64,000 nucleotides of DNA from Corynebacterium yonathiae (GCF_027570195.1 NZ_JAKMUZ010000007.1:48450-112449), one strand, 5' to 3'; counted from the first letter of the stretch, positions 24,102 through 34,058 are shown. A program made the numbers and translations. Notes: generated by a model not told the origin, from the letters alone.

Positions 24102-26687
24102 CTAGATTACCCCCTTGAGGGAAGCTATGCCGCGCTCATCGCGCCCCGGCACCCGCGAGTAGCGCTCTGGCATGCAGGTAAAGACCAATACCTGATTGTC
24201 CCGGCCGACATGGGAAAAAAGCGTGGCCATAAGTTGCAGACGATGCGCGTCGGTAGAGCCCAGCGCATCGTCGACGATGACGGGCACCGATTCCGTTCCC
24301 ACCAGCTGCGCAATGGCAAAGCGGGTAAGAATGGCCAGTTGCTCGCGGGCGCCACCAGAAAGGCTAGCCAGACTTACCGTCTCATTGCCTTGGGTACGGG
24401 CGGTCACACGGAGGTCCTCGTCCAGCTCGAAGGTGATTTCGCCACCGTAAACGGTGCGCGCCAACTGTGAGAGTGCGGCCACAAAGGGCGCGGCGTAGCG
24501 CTGGCGGGCGGCATCGCGGTGCTTGAGCAATACTTCGCGCAGGTAACGTGCTGCTTGGGCGCGCTTGTCGACGCTCTCGTGAACTGCCCGGGCCATCTCT
24601 ACCGCCGCGGTGGCCTGCTGTGCGCGTTCGGCGGCGCCGGAGTGGAAATTCACCTCGCTAGAGAGCCGACCGAGGTCTACCTCGCAGCGCTGGATGCGCT
24701 CGGTGAGGTAGTCCAGATGAGACTGCGCTCCTTCTAGCAGCGAATTGGCAGTCTCAAGATCTACTGCTTCCATGTGCTCCAGCTGCCCGCGCAGGTCCGC
24801 GACGGTGGCTTGCAAGCGGGTGACCTCGGCGTGGAGAGTCTCATCGGTGGCGCGCTCGCGCGCAGAGGCGAGCTCGCGGGTCACTCGCTGCGCATTTTCG
24901 CGTGCGGCGTCTAGTTCGGCATCTAAACGCACTACCTCGTGAGCAAGGCGGCTTTCGCGAAACGGCACGAGCTCGCGGTCAATGGCATCCACCTTCTCGC
25001 TAGCTGCTTCCTCCGCGGCTTCGACGGCAGGAAGGTCTACTTCGGCGGCGTCTTCCAGATCCGCGACCTTCTCGGCCAGTGCGGAATGTTGGGAACGCAA
25101 GTCGGCCAAATCATCTGGACCCAGCTCTGCGCTGAGTGCGCGGCTGGCGGCATCGAGGGCGTCGTTTTGTGCACGGTGCGCCTCATGGGCTTCCTCGGCC
25201 GCGGCCACTGATTCCACCCCGAGGGTATCGAGCAGATCCCGCAACCGCACGCGCGCCTGTTCCACATCGCGCTGGGTGTCCTCAGCCGAGTAGGATCCAA
25301 CGGAAAAGCGGGCGGTGATATCACCGATGGTGATAACGCGAGAATCGACGAGCTCGATGGCTGTGTCCTCCCCCACCTCGACATCGTCGCCATCGACGCG
25401 AATGGTAGACCCCGCCGGCCCAGAGAAGTGCACCTTGGCGGCCGCAGCCTCGTGCAGGCGCTCTGCTACCGAAAGGGCCGAGTCGGCCTTATGCAGACCG
25501 GTGATATCCGCCGCGGTCACCTCGCGGCCGCGCTGCGCAACGATGGAACGGGCTTGGTCCACCTCGGTGGCAAGGGCGCCAAGCGATTCTAGCCGGGAAC
25601 TGAGCTGCTCAAACTTCTGCTTATCCTGCAGCCGTCGCGCCTGCTTAAGAGTGCTGCGGGCTGCGGCATAGTCCTCTTTCGCCTCTGCTAGGCGCTTTTC
25701 CAATCTTTCCTTTTCCGCGGCCTCCTGCTTAGCCTTGTCTTGGGCGGCAGTGAGCTTTTGCTGGGCAGCCTCGGCAGCCTTGGCGGATTTATCGGCCGCG
25801 GTGACGAGCTCGGCGCGCTCGGCGACTGCGGTTTGCGCGCGAGCAAGGTCGTCCGTGGCATGCTCAAGCGTGGCTTTATGGGAGTCCAGCTTGGCCTGCG
25901 CGGTCGCTGCCTCTTTAGAATCGGCCTGTTTTTGTGCGAGATCCGCGCGCGCAGCGGGAAGTTCTGCTTGGGCAGCATCTTGCTCGCGCTCGAGTTGCTC
26001 ATAGCGCTCCACCACGGAATCAAGCTCGCGCAGTACGCGGGTGGCCTCTGCGTATTCTTCTTCGGCGCGGGAGAGGGCTTCGGCGGATTCCTTGTACTCG
26101 CCTGCCGGATTCCCCTTCGCGGCGGTGAAGTAGCGCTGGTATTCCTTATCCACGCGGGCAAGGAGCGCGGAATCGTCGCCGGAGACCTCTTCCTCGGCCA
26201 GGCCGGATTCGCGCTCTAGCGCCCGGGTGAGGCTAGGAATACCGACGGCCGAGATGGCCTCGCCGGTGTCGTCTTGGCGCATAAAGAGGGCGTCGACAAG
26301 CGAGCGATCCAAGTGCTCAGAGAGGATCCGTTCCAGCTCATCATCGGCCTGGCTGCCGGTAAATTGCGCCGGCCGTGGAGAAGAAATATTCAGCTCGCAG
26401 GATTTCTTGGACAGCCAGCGCTTGGCAATGCGGAAGCGGTAGTCGCCTACGCTTAGCTCAGCCATAGCCTCTGGGGCGACGTCCTTTCCCACCGGTTGCA
26501 GGGCGCGAATGCGCTTGGAGCGGCCGCTGTGCTTTTCAGTGAGCACCACGTCGAGCGCCTCCACGATGGTGGACTTGCCGGCCTCGTTCTCGCCGTGAAT
26601 GACCACGACGCCGGTTTCTGGCAACTCATCCAGGACCAGGTGCTCAATGCCGCGGACGTTGGTGAGTTCTAGGCGGTGGATGCGCAT
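24102..26687 (-). CDS. SbcC/Rad50-like AAA ATPase with coiled coils, no zinc hook
   Basis: The 861-residue protein has an N-terminal ATPase lobe with Walker A GENEAGKST (residues 32-40), long coiled-coil segments (about 170-450 and 520-720), and a C-terminal lobe with signature LSGGAREQLA (near 777) and Walker B VPVIVDDALGSTD (near 800). No CxxC zinc hook is visible; a beta-rich insert (around residues 415-475) sits between the coils instead. It resembles the YhaN-type branch of the SbcC/SMC family more than canonical SbcC. It overlaps the SbcD-like gene by one base, so the two should form a nuclease-ATPase complex acting on DNA ends or structures. Confidence 0.88.
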   Translation of the reverse strand: MRIHRLELTNVRGIEHLVLDELPETGVVVIHGENEAGKSTIVEALDVVLTEKHSGRSKRIRALQPVGKDVAPEAMAELSVGDYRFRIAKRWLSKKSCELNISSPRPAQFTGSQADDELERILSEHLDRSLVDALFMRQDDTGEAISAVGIPSLTRALERESGLAEEEVSGDDSALLARVDKEYQRYFTAAKGNPAGEYKESAEALSRAEEEYAEATRVLRELDSVVERYEQLEREQDAAQAELPAARADLAQKQADSKEAATAQAKLDSHKATLEHATDDLARAQTAVAERAELVTAADKSAKAAEAAQQKLTAAQDKAKQEAAEKERLEKRLAEAKEDYAAARSTLKQARRLQDKQKFEQLSSRLESLGALATEVDQARSIVAQRGREVTAADITGLHKADSALSVAERLHEAAAAKVHFSGPAGSTIRVDGDDVEVGEDTAIELVDSRVITIGDITARFSVGSYSAEDTQRDVEQARVRLRDLLDTLGVESVAAAEEAHEAHRAQNDALDAASRALSAELGPDDLADLRSQHSALAEKVADLEDAAEVDLPAVEAAEEAASEKVDAIDRELVPFRESRLAHEVVRLDAELDAARENAQRVTRELASARERATDETLHAEVTRLQATVADLRGQLEHMEAVDLETANSLLEGAQSHLDYLTERIQRCEVDLGRLSSEVNFHSGAAERAQQATAAVEMARAVHESVDKRAQAARYLREVLLKHRDAARQRYAAPFVAALSQLARTVYGGEITFELDEDLRVTARTQGNETVSLASLSGGAREQLAILTRFAIAQLVGTESVPVIVDDALGSTDAHRLQLMATLFSHVGRDNQVLVFTCMPERYSRVPGRDERGIASLKGVI

Positions 26688-27805
26688 TAGGACTGTCCCT
26701 CCAGGCGGAATAGCAGGTTGGCAGCGTCGCGAGCGACGGGATCCTCGCGGTTATCCAGTAGTTCTTGCAAGGCCTCGGCCGCGTAGCCAGAAATATCGAG
26801 GCTGGCCAGTTCTTCCTCGTTGGGCTCAAGGTAGAGATCCATGGTGCGCTCGCGGGGGCGCAGGGAGGCAAATACGGCTTCATACTCCTCCAGGCCGCGT
26901 TGCAGGCGGGCGTGGGCCTCGACCCCGAGAGTGCCGCGCAGGCTATATTTCACGGCCGTGCGCACCTTATCCGGGTACTCGCCAAGACGCGCGAGGAAGC
27001 GGTCCACATCCGCAGCGGAATCCACGGCGGCATCAACGGCCTCAAAGGTCCAGCATCCGATGCGGCGCTTCTCGATGTCCACCTCATCTCCCACACGCAC
27101 CACCAGCGCATTGCCGGAATCCGATTCGCCGCCACCGGTGCTCGTTTCCTTATAGTCCGTGGTCTCCGGACTGCCGGAGAACCACACTCGGCCGGTGGTG
27201 CCGAGGCTTGCGGTGGAGTGGGTATCACCGAGCGCTAGGTAGTCGATGACCCCGCGGTCCAGGCAGTCCTCGACGAAGGCAAGGTCGATGGTATCGGCGT
27301 CATCCTCGCCGGAGCGGGAATCCACCTGGCCGTGGCCGACGGCGATGCGGATGCCCGCGGCCGGCTCCAACGGTTCGAGCGCTTGGCGGACCAAGTCGTG
27401 GTTTGCGCGCTTGGACAGGTACGGCGCGCCAACCAGTTCCACGCCGGGGGCCGCCTCGATGGGCTCCGAGTCTGCTATGACGTGGATATTGTCCGCGCTG
27501 GTCTTATAAAAGACCGAATCCGCCACCAGAGGGTCGTGGTTGCCGGGCAGGACATAGACCGGCACCGGCAGGCGCTTGAACATCTCCGTGGCGCGGGCGA
27601 GGATTTCGCGCGAGAGGGCATTGTGTTCAAAAACGTCACCGGCGACGACGATGAACTCCGCGCCGGTGTCCTCAGCCAGCTCGCCCAGTCGCATGATGGC
27701 GGCCTCGCGGTCATCATTAAAACGGCCTTGGGCCTCTCCCTTAAGAAACCACCGGGTCATGCCCAGCTGAAAATCGGAGGTATGGATAAACGTGGTAGCA
27801 GTCAT
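26687..27805 (-). CDS. SbcD/Mre11-like metallophosphoesterase nuclease
   Basis: The 372-residue protein has the calcineurin-like phosphoesterase motifs in order: HTSDFQLG (residue 8), GDVFEHN (near 56), GNHDP (near 88), GHGQVD (near 158) and GDTHS (near 193). These bind two metal ions for DNA end cleavage. Family name in other genomes is YhaO or SbcD-like. The stop overlaps the ATPase start by one base (minus strand TAATG), and the upstream SWIM gene overlaps it by one base. Confidence 0.9.
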   Translation of the reverse strand: MTATTFIHTSDFQLGMTRWFLKGEAQGRFNDDREAAIMRLGELAEDTGAEFIVVAGDVFEHNALSREILARATEMFKRLPVPVYVLPGNHDPLVADSVFYKTSADNIHVIADSEPIEAAPGVELVGAPYLSKRANHDLVRQALEPLEPAAGIRIAVGHGQVDSRSGEDDADTIDLAFVEDCLDRGVIDYLALGDTHSTASLGTTGRVWFSGSPETTDYKETSTGGGESDSGNALVVRVGDEVDIEKRRIGCWTFEAVDAAVDSAADVDRFLARLGEYPDKVRTAVKYSLRGTLGVEAHARLQRGLEEYEAVFASLRPRERTMDLYLEPNEEELASLDISGYAAEALQELLDNREDPVARDAANLLFRLEGQS

Positions 27806-28626
27806 TAGTGCGTGAGGTGGTAGTAGAGGTCTTCAATATCGGATACCGCGCGGAGAAGATCCAGGTTGGTATGCGAGACCGAGCGCATGGCCTTGCGCAA
27901 TAGGTCCGGATCGGAGTCATCGATAGCCGGGGCTACCTTGGGCTGCGGCAGCTTGGGCAGCTCACGGCCGTTCCAGAAGATGTCATTCTTTTCTTCCTCT
28001 GACAGATCGCTTGGGGTAAAGCTTTCGCGGCTAACGGTCTTAGCTTGCTCTAAGACCATGCGCTCCAGGCGGGCGAAGTCCAGACCGCGCATATTAAAAA
28101 TGACGGCTGGGTCCGCATCTGCGCGGGTAGCGAGCTTATCTCCTACCGCCACGATGTGCTTGCACACGTACTCGCCGTCCGGGCAGTCGCAGGTCAAGCG
28201 CAGGTCTTCGGCCTCGGGGGCGAAGAGGGTGTCTAGGGCGGCGTCGGCAAGCAGGCCTTTGCGTGCATTAGCAACGGAGTTGGGGGTGCGGGCGAATTCG
28301 GTGGCCAGCTGGGCAATATCGTCATTATTGCGGTATGGCAGCTGGATGAGCACCGCGAAGGGTTCATTCTGGGAGCCGGCCACGCGGCCGTGGATGGCGC
28401 CGTTGCGCACCTCCAGTCCTACGACGTGGCCGCCCTCGGCATACTGGCGGCCGCGGGTAATCCGGCCCCGATCCGCACCGTGGGAGGTAAAGGCCGCGAT
28501 ACGCGAGGCCGTCGTGGACAGAATGCGTCCGCTGCGATCAACGTGATTGACCTCGTCCGGGGTACTTACCCGCTTGCGGGTACCAAAATTGGCATAGATG
28601 ACGTTGTCATCGCCTTTGACAGCCAT
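27805..28626 (-). CDS. SWIM zinc-finger protein
   Basis: The 273-residue protein carries one SWIM motif, CDC(x)6VCKH near residues 145-157, that should bind zinc and nucleic acid or protein. The rest is predicted soluble with an N-terminal segment containing ASRIAAFTSHGADRGRI and a C-terminal helical part. Actinobacterial SWIM proteins are commonly paired with SNF2 helicases, as here (3-base gap). It likely targets or assists the helicase, a guess from pairing alone. Confidence 0.88.
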   Translation of the reverse strand: MAVKGDDNVIYANFGTRKRVSTPDEVNHVDRSGRILSTTASRIAAFTSHGADRGRITRGRQYAEGGHVVGLEVRNGAIHGRVAGSQNEPFAVLIQLPYRNNDDIAQLATEFARTPNSVANARKGLLADAALDTLFAPEAEDLRLTCDCPDGEYVCKHIVAVGDKLATRADADPAVIFNMRGLDFARLERMVLEQAKTVSRESFTPSDLSEEEKNDIFWNGRELPKLPQPKVAPAIDDSDPDLLRKAMRSVSHTNLDLLRAVSDIEDLYYHLTH

Positions 28627-28629
28627 GGC

Positions 28630-31600
28630 TTACTCCCTCCCCCGGTAGCTCATGAGTGCGGCCAGCTGATCTGGGTCTAGCTCGGTGAGCCAGCCCTCGC
28701 CCTCGCCCACGACGGCGCCGGCCAGCTGCGTCTTACCGTCCAAAATGTCCTGGATAGATTCTTCCAGCGTACCCGCGGTGATCATCTTATATACCTGCAC
28801 ATTGCGGCGCTGGCCGATGCGGAAGGCGCGGTCCGTCGCCTGGTTTTCCACCGCCGGGTTCCACCAGCGGTCCATGTGGACGACGATGGAGGCGGCCGTC
28901 AGGTTCAGGCCAGTACCGCCGGCCTTGAGCGAAAGGATCATCGCCGGCGGACCGTCCTCGGACTGGAAGTCTTCCACCATCTGGTCGCGCTTATTTTTGC
29001 TCACCCCGCCGTGGAGGAAGGGGATCTCGCGGCCGAGCTGATCGCTTAGGTAAGGCTGCAGGATATCGCCAAAGGCCTTGTACTGGGTAAAGACCAAGAG
29101 ACGCTCGCCGGATTCGGTAGCCTCGTCCACGATGCGCATGAGTTCTTTGACCTTGCCGGAGCGATGCTTGCCCTTGAGCGTCACCGGGGAGCTATCGCCC
29201 AAATAATGCGCAGGGTGATTGCAAATCTGCTTAATACGGGTGAGCGAGGACAGCACCAGCCCGCGCTTATTCATTCCCGTAGCTTCCTGCAGGTCTTTTT
29301 TCACCTGGTTGACCAGTGCCTTATACAGGGCAGCTTGCTCGGTGGTCATGGACACGGTAAGGATTTGCTCGGATTTTTCTGGCAGATCATCGATAATATT
29401 TGGATCCGTCTTCACGCGGCGAAGGATAAATGGCGCGGTGAGCTGACGCAGGCGTTCAGACATCTCTTCGTCATCATTGCGCTCGATGGCCTTGGCAAAG
29501 TGATTGCGGAAGAACGAAGCGGAGCCCAATACTCCAGGATTACAAAAGTCCAAGATGGAGCGCATCTCTGAGAGGCGATTTTCCACTGGGGTACCGGTCA
29601 GCGCCACGCGGTGTTCCGAAGGCAGCGAGCGCACGGCCTTAGACGAGCGCGTCGCGGAGTTCTTGATGGCCTGGGCCTCGTCCAGCACAACGCGCTGCCA
29701 GCCTACCTCGCCCATGTCCTTAAAATCGCGGCCCACGGTGCCATATGTGGTGATAACCAAGTCGCATCCGGCGGATGCTTGGGCAAACTGCTCGCCCCGC
29801 GGGCGGCTTGGACCATGCTGCACCATGACCTTGAAGTCCGGGACGAAGCGCTGCGCCTCGCGCGCCCAGTTCCCTACCACGGAGGTTGGCGCCACGACGA
29901 GCGTGGGGCCGGTCTGCTCACCGCGCTCCTTTTCTACCGCGAGAAGGGACAGTAGTTGGAGGGTTTTGCCGAGCCCCATGTCGTCGGCAAGCACGGCGCC
30001 TATGCCATTGCGGGACATCCAATACAGCCAGTCGACGCCGCGGCGCTGGTACTCGCGCAGCTCCGCATGGACAGTTTTGGGAATGTCCACGCGCTCTGGT
30101 GCGACCTTGTCCACCCCGCCGAGCAGGGCCGTATGCCAGGTGCTACCGGTAAACTCAATCGGCTCTTGGGTCATTGACTCGAGCGCGAGTTCGCGCAGTT
30201 CGGCCACGGTAACCTGCTCGTGTTCTTCGCCGCCCGCGTTGAACTCTTGGCGGCGCCGCTCCACGTCCGCCAGCAAGGCTTCCCACCCGGGCTCGCCAAG
30301 TTGCTTGGCCATCTCCGCGGTGGCGGCTAGCTGCTCTAGCTCCTTCTTTTTGCGCGCTAGCGACTTCTCCCGCAGCGCATCCATGTAGCCGGAGACCTGG
30401 GAGACAACCTGCTTATCGGCCATGACCCACTTGCCGCGCAATTGGATAAGACCGGACTTGGAATTGACCAAGTCCTCCATCTCTTCTTCGGTCAACTCCA
30501 CATCGCCCACAGACATGCGCCAGTTATAGTCCACCAACTTATTCATGCCGATGTGCTTTTTAGTGGCGGCTTCGGCCGGATCGCGGGCCTCGCGGGTTTC
30601 TAGCTTGGCCTTGGTCTCCATCTGCGCCCAGGCCTTGGGCAGCATGACGGTCACGCCACTGGCCTTGAGCTTGTCCACCTCGTGCGTAACAAAATGGGTA
30701 AGTTGGTGGGTTTCTAGGTAGACATCCCAGTCGCCGTCGCCAGGCTGCGGCAGCTGTGCGGTTTCCCCCAGCGTGGGCGCGATGCGCACGGCCTTGCGGT
30801 GGGCTTCCCGCAGCTTTTCGACGCTCGCCCTATCCAGACTCTGCGCTGACACCGGCCGCGGAGCATCCGTGCCCGAGCGAACCCGCACGCGCACCGGCCA
30901 CTTGGCCGCATCCGGGTCATCTTCTGCCGGTTCTTCCACGATGTAGACCAATTGGAGTTCCACCTCGTAGAGGGAATTCTTCCACTCATTAAGCCCGCGC
31001 AAAAGCTGCGCGCGTCCACGCCGGATCGGCCGCGTATCGAGCAGGGCGCGCGCAAACTCGTGCCAGGGCATCGGCCGCGGTGCTTCCGCCACGGGCCGCA
31101 GCTCACGAAACGCGATCCAGTGCGTGAGTTCATCGGCCATGTCATCCGACAGCGCCCGATTATTAACGTGCAAGATGCCGGGCGCGGCCGCCATCATCTC
31201 TGCAAGCCACCCGCGCTCTCCCAAGCCGGAGGCCAGCTGCCACATGGGGAACCACTCATTAGCTTGGTAGGCCAACCGGAACGTCACGCGCCCGGCGCGC
31301 ACGAATTTACACAGGCCACTGTAGGCATGCAGTAGCCACTGGAGGTCAGGGGCGATGGTAGCCGGCGGCTTATGATTCAGGTGTTCCATCTGGGCGAGCG
31401 CCGCGACGGCCTCTTCTGGGCCGAACATCGCCATCGGCACCATCAAAGAGACGTCCTTGCCCTTCGGCGTACGCAGCGATACTCGCGCCCGGTTGCGGAA
31501 AGATTTCTTCCCCAGAATGGACTCGACTGCTGGCGGGAAGGTGCCTTCGGGAACGGCATTGGGCATGACAATCTTGTGCCCTTCTACCTGTTCAATCCAT

Positions 31601-31665
31601 AGACCAAGCCCCGTAACGGGGAGCCACAGTCCATGCACGAGGTAAGAAGCCATAACCGCCAGCAT
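28630..31665 (-). CDS. SNF2-family helicase/translocase
   Basis: The 1011-residue protein has a long N-terminal region (about 1-520, the SNF2_assoc/DUF3670-type domain) and a SNF2 ATPase: motif I DDMGLGKT (near residue 560), motif II DEAQ (near 661), LTGTPVENRLSE, and helicase C motifs including VVHMDRWWNPAVENQATDRA (in pieces) and FRIGQ (near 945). It should translocate on double-stranded DNA. Start at 31665 is used; ATG at 31653 is an alternative giving MASYLVHG. It heads the minus-strand SNF2-SWIM-SbcD-SbcC run. Confidence 0.92.
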   Translation of the reverse strand: MLAVMASYLVHGLWLPVTGLGLWIEQVEGHKIVMPNAVPEGTFPPAVESILGKKSFRNRARVSLRTPKGKDVSLMVPMAMFGPEEAVAALAQMEHLNHKPPATIAPDLQWLLHAYSGLCKFVRAGRVTFRLAYQANEWFPMWQLASGLGERGWLAEMMAAAPGILHVNNRALSDDMADELTHWIAFRELRPVAEAPRPMPWHEFARALLDTRPIRRGRAQLLRGLNEWKNSLYEVELQLVYIVEEPAEDDPDAAKWPVRVRVRSGTDAPRPVSAQSLDRASVEKLREAHRKAVRIAPTLGETAQLPQPGDGDWDVYLETHQLTHFVTHEVDKLKASGVTVMLPKAWAQMETKAKLETREARDPAEAATKKHIGMNKLVDYNWRMSVGDVELTEEEMEDLVNSKSGLIQLRGKWVMADKQVVSQVSGYMDALREKSLARKKKELEQLAATAEMAKQLGEPGWEALLADVERRRQEFNAGGEEHEQVTVAELRELALESMTQEPIEFTGSTWHTALLGGVDKVAPERVDIPKTVHAELREYQRRGVDWLYWMSRNGIGAVLADDMGLGKTLQLLSLLAVEKERGEQTGPTLVVAPTSVVGNWAREAQRFVPDFKVMVQHGPSRPRGEQFAQASAGCDLVITTYGTVGRDFKDMGEVGWQRVVLDEAQAIKNSATRSSKAVRSLPSEHRVALTGTPVENRLSEMRSILDFCNPGVLGSASFFRNHFAKAIERNDDEEMSERLRQLTAPFILRRVKTDPNIIDDLPEKSEQILTVSMTTEQAALYKALVNQVKKDLQEATGMNKRGLVLSSLTRIKQICNHPAHYLGDSSPVTLKGKHRSGKVKELMRIVDEATESGERLLVFTQYKAFGDILQPYLSDQLGREIPFLHGGVSKNKRDQMVEDFQSEDGPPAMILSLKAGGTGLNLTAASIVVHMDRWWNPAVENQATDRAFRIGQRRNVQVYKMITAGTLEESIQDILDGKTQLAGAVVGEGEGWLTELDPDQLAALMSYRGRE

Positions 31666-31798
31666 AGCAGCCCTGCCAATTTTGTTACACGCTCGTTATG
31701 TTCGCCCCTTTTCCCAGTTGAACGATAGAAAATCCAAACAGAGATCTGCGCCACACCTGTAATTTCGCTTGGGTTAACCTTGTGACCCCGTTAACGTG

Positions 31799-31815
31799 GA
31801 TATGTCCTACATATC
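31799..31815. promoter_or_regulatory. Perfect dyad just upstream of putP
   Basis: GATATGT-CCT-ACATATC is a perfect 7+7 inverted repeat ending 17 bases before the putP GTG and 5 bases before its AAGGAG site. It lies in the promoter or 5-prime leader, so it may be an operator or a short hairpin covering the ribosome-binding region. Upstream, GTTAAC occurs twice (31773-31778 and 31790-31795). Confidence 0.5.
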
Positions 31816-31832
31816 ACTACAAGGAGTAAAAC

Positions 31833-33398
31833 GTGCAAGATTCAACTTGGTACGTCATTGCGATGATCGTGTATCTCCTCGCAATGGCAGCCATTGGCTA
31901 CTGGAGCTACAAACAAACCGACCAATATGACGATTATGTTTTAGGCGGCCGTGGCCTGCACCCATTCGTAGCGGCTCTTTCCGCTGGCGCATCCGATATG
32001 TCCGGCTGGCTGCTCATGGGCCTGCCCGGCGCCCTATTCCTCTCCGGCATGTCCGAGCTGTGGATGGCCATCGGCCTGATCGTCGGCGCCTGGGCTAACT
32101 GGAAGTGGGTCGCACCGCGCCTGCGTTCTTACTCGGAAATCGCGGCCAATTCCATTACCGTGCCGTCCTTCTTTGAAAACCGCTTGCACGATAAGTCCCG
32201 CTTGCTGCGCATCATCTCCGCAGCCATCATCATCTTCTTCTTTACCTTCTACGTCTCCTCCGGCATGGTTTCCGGTGGCCGCTACTTCGAGTCCACCTTC
32301 GGTGGCGACTACCTCACCGGTATGCTCGTCATCGCTGCGGTGACCATTTTCTACACCTTCGTCGGCGGCTTTTTGGCGGTGTCTTATACGGACGTCGTCC
32401 AGGGCGTGCTCATGTTCGTCGCCCTCATGATCGTGCCAATCATGGCTATTGTTTCTCTCAGCGATCCATCTTCGATCTTCTCGTTTGCCGCCAATAATCC
32501 TTATGGAACCGATGGTGTAGTGGAAAATGACAGCTACTTCTCCATGTTCGCAGGCGTATCCGCCGGCGTTATCATCGGCAACCTGGCCTGGGGCTTGGGC
32601 TATTTTGGCCAGCCGCACATTGTGGTCCGCTTCATGGCGCTGCGTAAGCCTTCCGACGCCCGCCAAGGCCGCTTCTATGGCGTCACCTGGATGGGCCTAT
32701 CCGTCATCGGCGCTATCTTCGTCGCACTCTCTGGCACCGTTTACTTCACCCAGACCGGCCACAGCATCACCGACCAAGAAAACTTCGAAACCATCTTCCT
32801 GGACATGGCTCAGGCCATGATGCATCCCCTGCCCGCTGGCTTCGTCCTGACCGCGGTTCTAGCCGCCATCATGTCCACCATGTCTTCCCAGATGCTCGTC
32901 GTCTCTACTTCCCTCATCGAGGACCTCTTCCTCATCTTTGCTAAGAAGAAGCCAAGCGAGCAGGTCCTCATCAACCTCTCGCGCACCGCAATCGTCGCCA
33001 TCGCGGTCATTGCTGCCCTCTTGGCGATCAACCCATCTGACTCCATCCTTGGCCTTGTCGGCTTTGCGTGGGCAGGCTTCGGTTCCGCCTTCGGCCCCAT
33101 CATCTTGCTGTCCCTGTACTGGAAGCGCTTCAACGCCACCGGCGCGATTGCCGGCATGCTCACCGGTGCCATCGTGGCCATCGGCTGGGGCATGTCTCCG
33201 CTTTCCGACACCCTCTACGAGATGGTTCCTGGCTTCTTCCTGGCCCTCATCGTGGCCGTCATCGTAACCAAACTCACCAAGCAGCCAGCACCAGAAGTTG
33301 TTTCCGAGTTTGAAGAGGCCACCAAGCTGGCCAAACTCGTAGAAAAGGGCTCCAGCCTCGACTTCGAGGAGGCCGCGGAAAAGGTCACCGATAAATAA
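31833..33398 (+). CDS. putP: Sodium/proline symporter PutP
   Basis: The 521-residue protein has 13 membrane segments of the sodium:solute symporter (LeuT-like) fold. It shows the PutP sequences YVLGGRGLHPFVAALSAGASDMSGWLLMG (in pieces, near residue 35) with the Na+/proline-binding Asp-Met-Ser-Gly-Trp, SGGRYFES, and FVGGFLAVSYTD near 180. It starts with GTG at 31833 behind a clear AAGGAG site. It imports proline with sodium, for nitrogen/carbon supply and osmotic balance. Confidence 0.93.
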   Translation: MQDSTWYVIAMIVYLLAMAAIGYWSYKQTDQYDDYVLGGRGLHPFVAALSAGASDMSGWLLMGLPGALFLSGMSELWMAIGLIVGAWANWKWVAPRLRSYSEIAANSITVPSFFENRLHDKSRLLRIISAAIIIFFFTFYVSSGMVSGGRYFESTFGGDYLTGMLVIAAVTIFYTFVGGFLAVSYTDVVQGVLMFVALMIVPIMAIVSLSDPSSIFSFAANNPYGTDGVVENDSYFSMFAGVSAGVIIGNLAWGLGYFGQPHIVVRFMALRKPSDARQGRFYGVTWMGLSVIGAIFVALSGTVYFTQTGHSITDQENFETIFLDMAQAMMHPLPAGFVLTAVLAAIMSTMSSQMLVVSTSLIEDLFLIFAKKKPSEQVLINLSRTAIVAIAVIAALLAINPSDSILGLVGFAWAGFGSAFGPIILLSLYWKRFNATGAIAGMLTGAIVAIGWGMSPLSDTLYEMVPGFFLALIVAVIVTKLTKQPAPEVVSEFEEATKLAKLVEKGSSLDFEEAAEKVTDK

Positions 33399-33435
33399 TC
33401 GGAACCATCACGGGCTCCGCGCAGTCCAATAGGAC

Positions 33436-34014
33436 ATGAAGTCCTATTACCTGGCCGCGCTATCATGCGTCACCGTCCTTATCGGTGCATGGTATGCGTG
33501 GCCTTTTCCGCGTTTTGACCTCGCCATGCTCCCCTCCCGGCCCGAAGCCGCCGGCTACAACCGCGATGATTTCGGCATTTGGCAACCTCATGGGGCCTGT
33601 ACCACCCGCGAGGTCATTCTGGAAAGCCAGTCAAGCGATCCCCTTCAGGGGTGCCACCCCCACAGTGGGACAATCTATGACCCTTATAGTGGCACCACCA
33701 TTCCTGCCACCTCACCCATTGAGATCGACCACATCTTTCCCCTCTCCGCGGCCTATGACATGGGGGCTTCCGAGTGGGACCGCGAAACTAAAGTGCGCTT
33801 TGGCAACGATCCCCTCAATCTTGTAGCCACCAGCCGCAAGCTCAATCAAGAAAAGTCGGATGCCCTTCCTGCCGAATGGCTTCCACCGGCCAATCGCTGC
33901 GAATATTCTCGCCGCCTCGCAGACATCGCCCGCAAGTACTCGCTTCCGCTCCCCTCCGCGGATGTGCGAGCCATGCAAAGGCAATGTCGGATAGCCCTAC
34001 TCACCGGAAATTGA
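33436..34014 (+). CDS. Secreted or membrane-anchored HNH endonuclease-like protein
   Basis: The 192-residue protein begins with a hydrophobic anchor or signal (residues 5-24) and carries a GmrSD/DUF1524-type HNH region: EIDHIFPLSAAYDMGA near residue 95, FGNDPLNLVATSRKLNQEKSD near 120. The invariant histidine, the asparagine and a terminal lysine-rich region for metal-dependent cleavage are present. Extracellular nuclease in nutrient scavenging or competition is plausible; a role in DNA uptake cannot be excluded. Confidence 0.8.
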   Translation: MKSYYLAALSCVTVLIGAWYAWPFPRFDLAMLPSRPEAAGYNRDDFGIWQPHGACTTREVILESQSSDPLQGCHPHSGTIYDPYSGTTIPATSPIEIDHIFPLSAAYDMGASEWDRETKVRFGNDPLNLVATSRKLNQEKSDALPAEWLPPANRCEYSRRLADIARKYSLPLPSADVRAMQRQCRIALLTGN

Positions 34015-34058
34015 TTAGGGTAATTGTGGCAACTTTCCGCGATTGAAGGGTTCTTTCA

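Noticed and set aside
24102..26687. Classical SbcC with zinc hook
   Set aside because: No CxxC hook was found between the coiled coils, so a YhaN-like branch is a better description.
32034..32666. 210-codon minus-strand frame within putP, His/Asp-rich
   Set aside because: It is antisense to PutP and its His/Asp/Gly richness is the expected complement of hydrophobic codons such as ATC and GTC.
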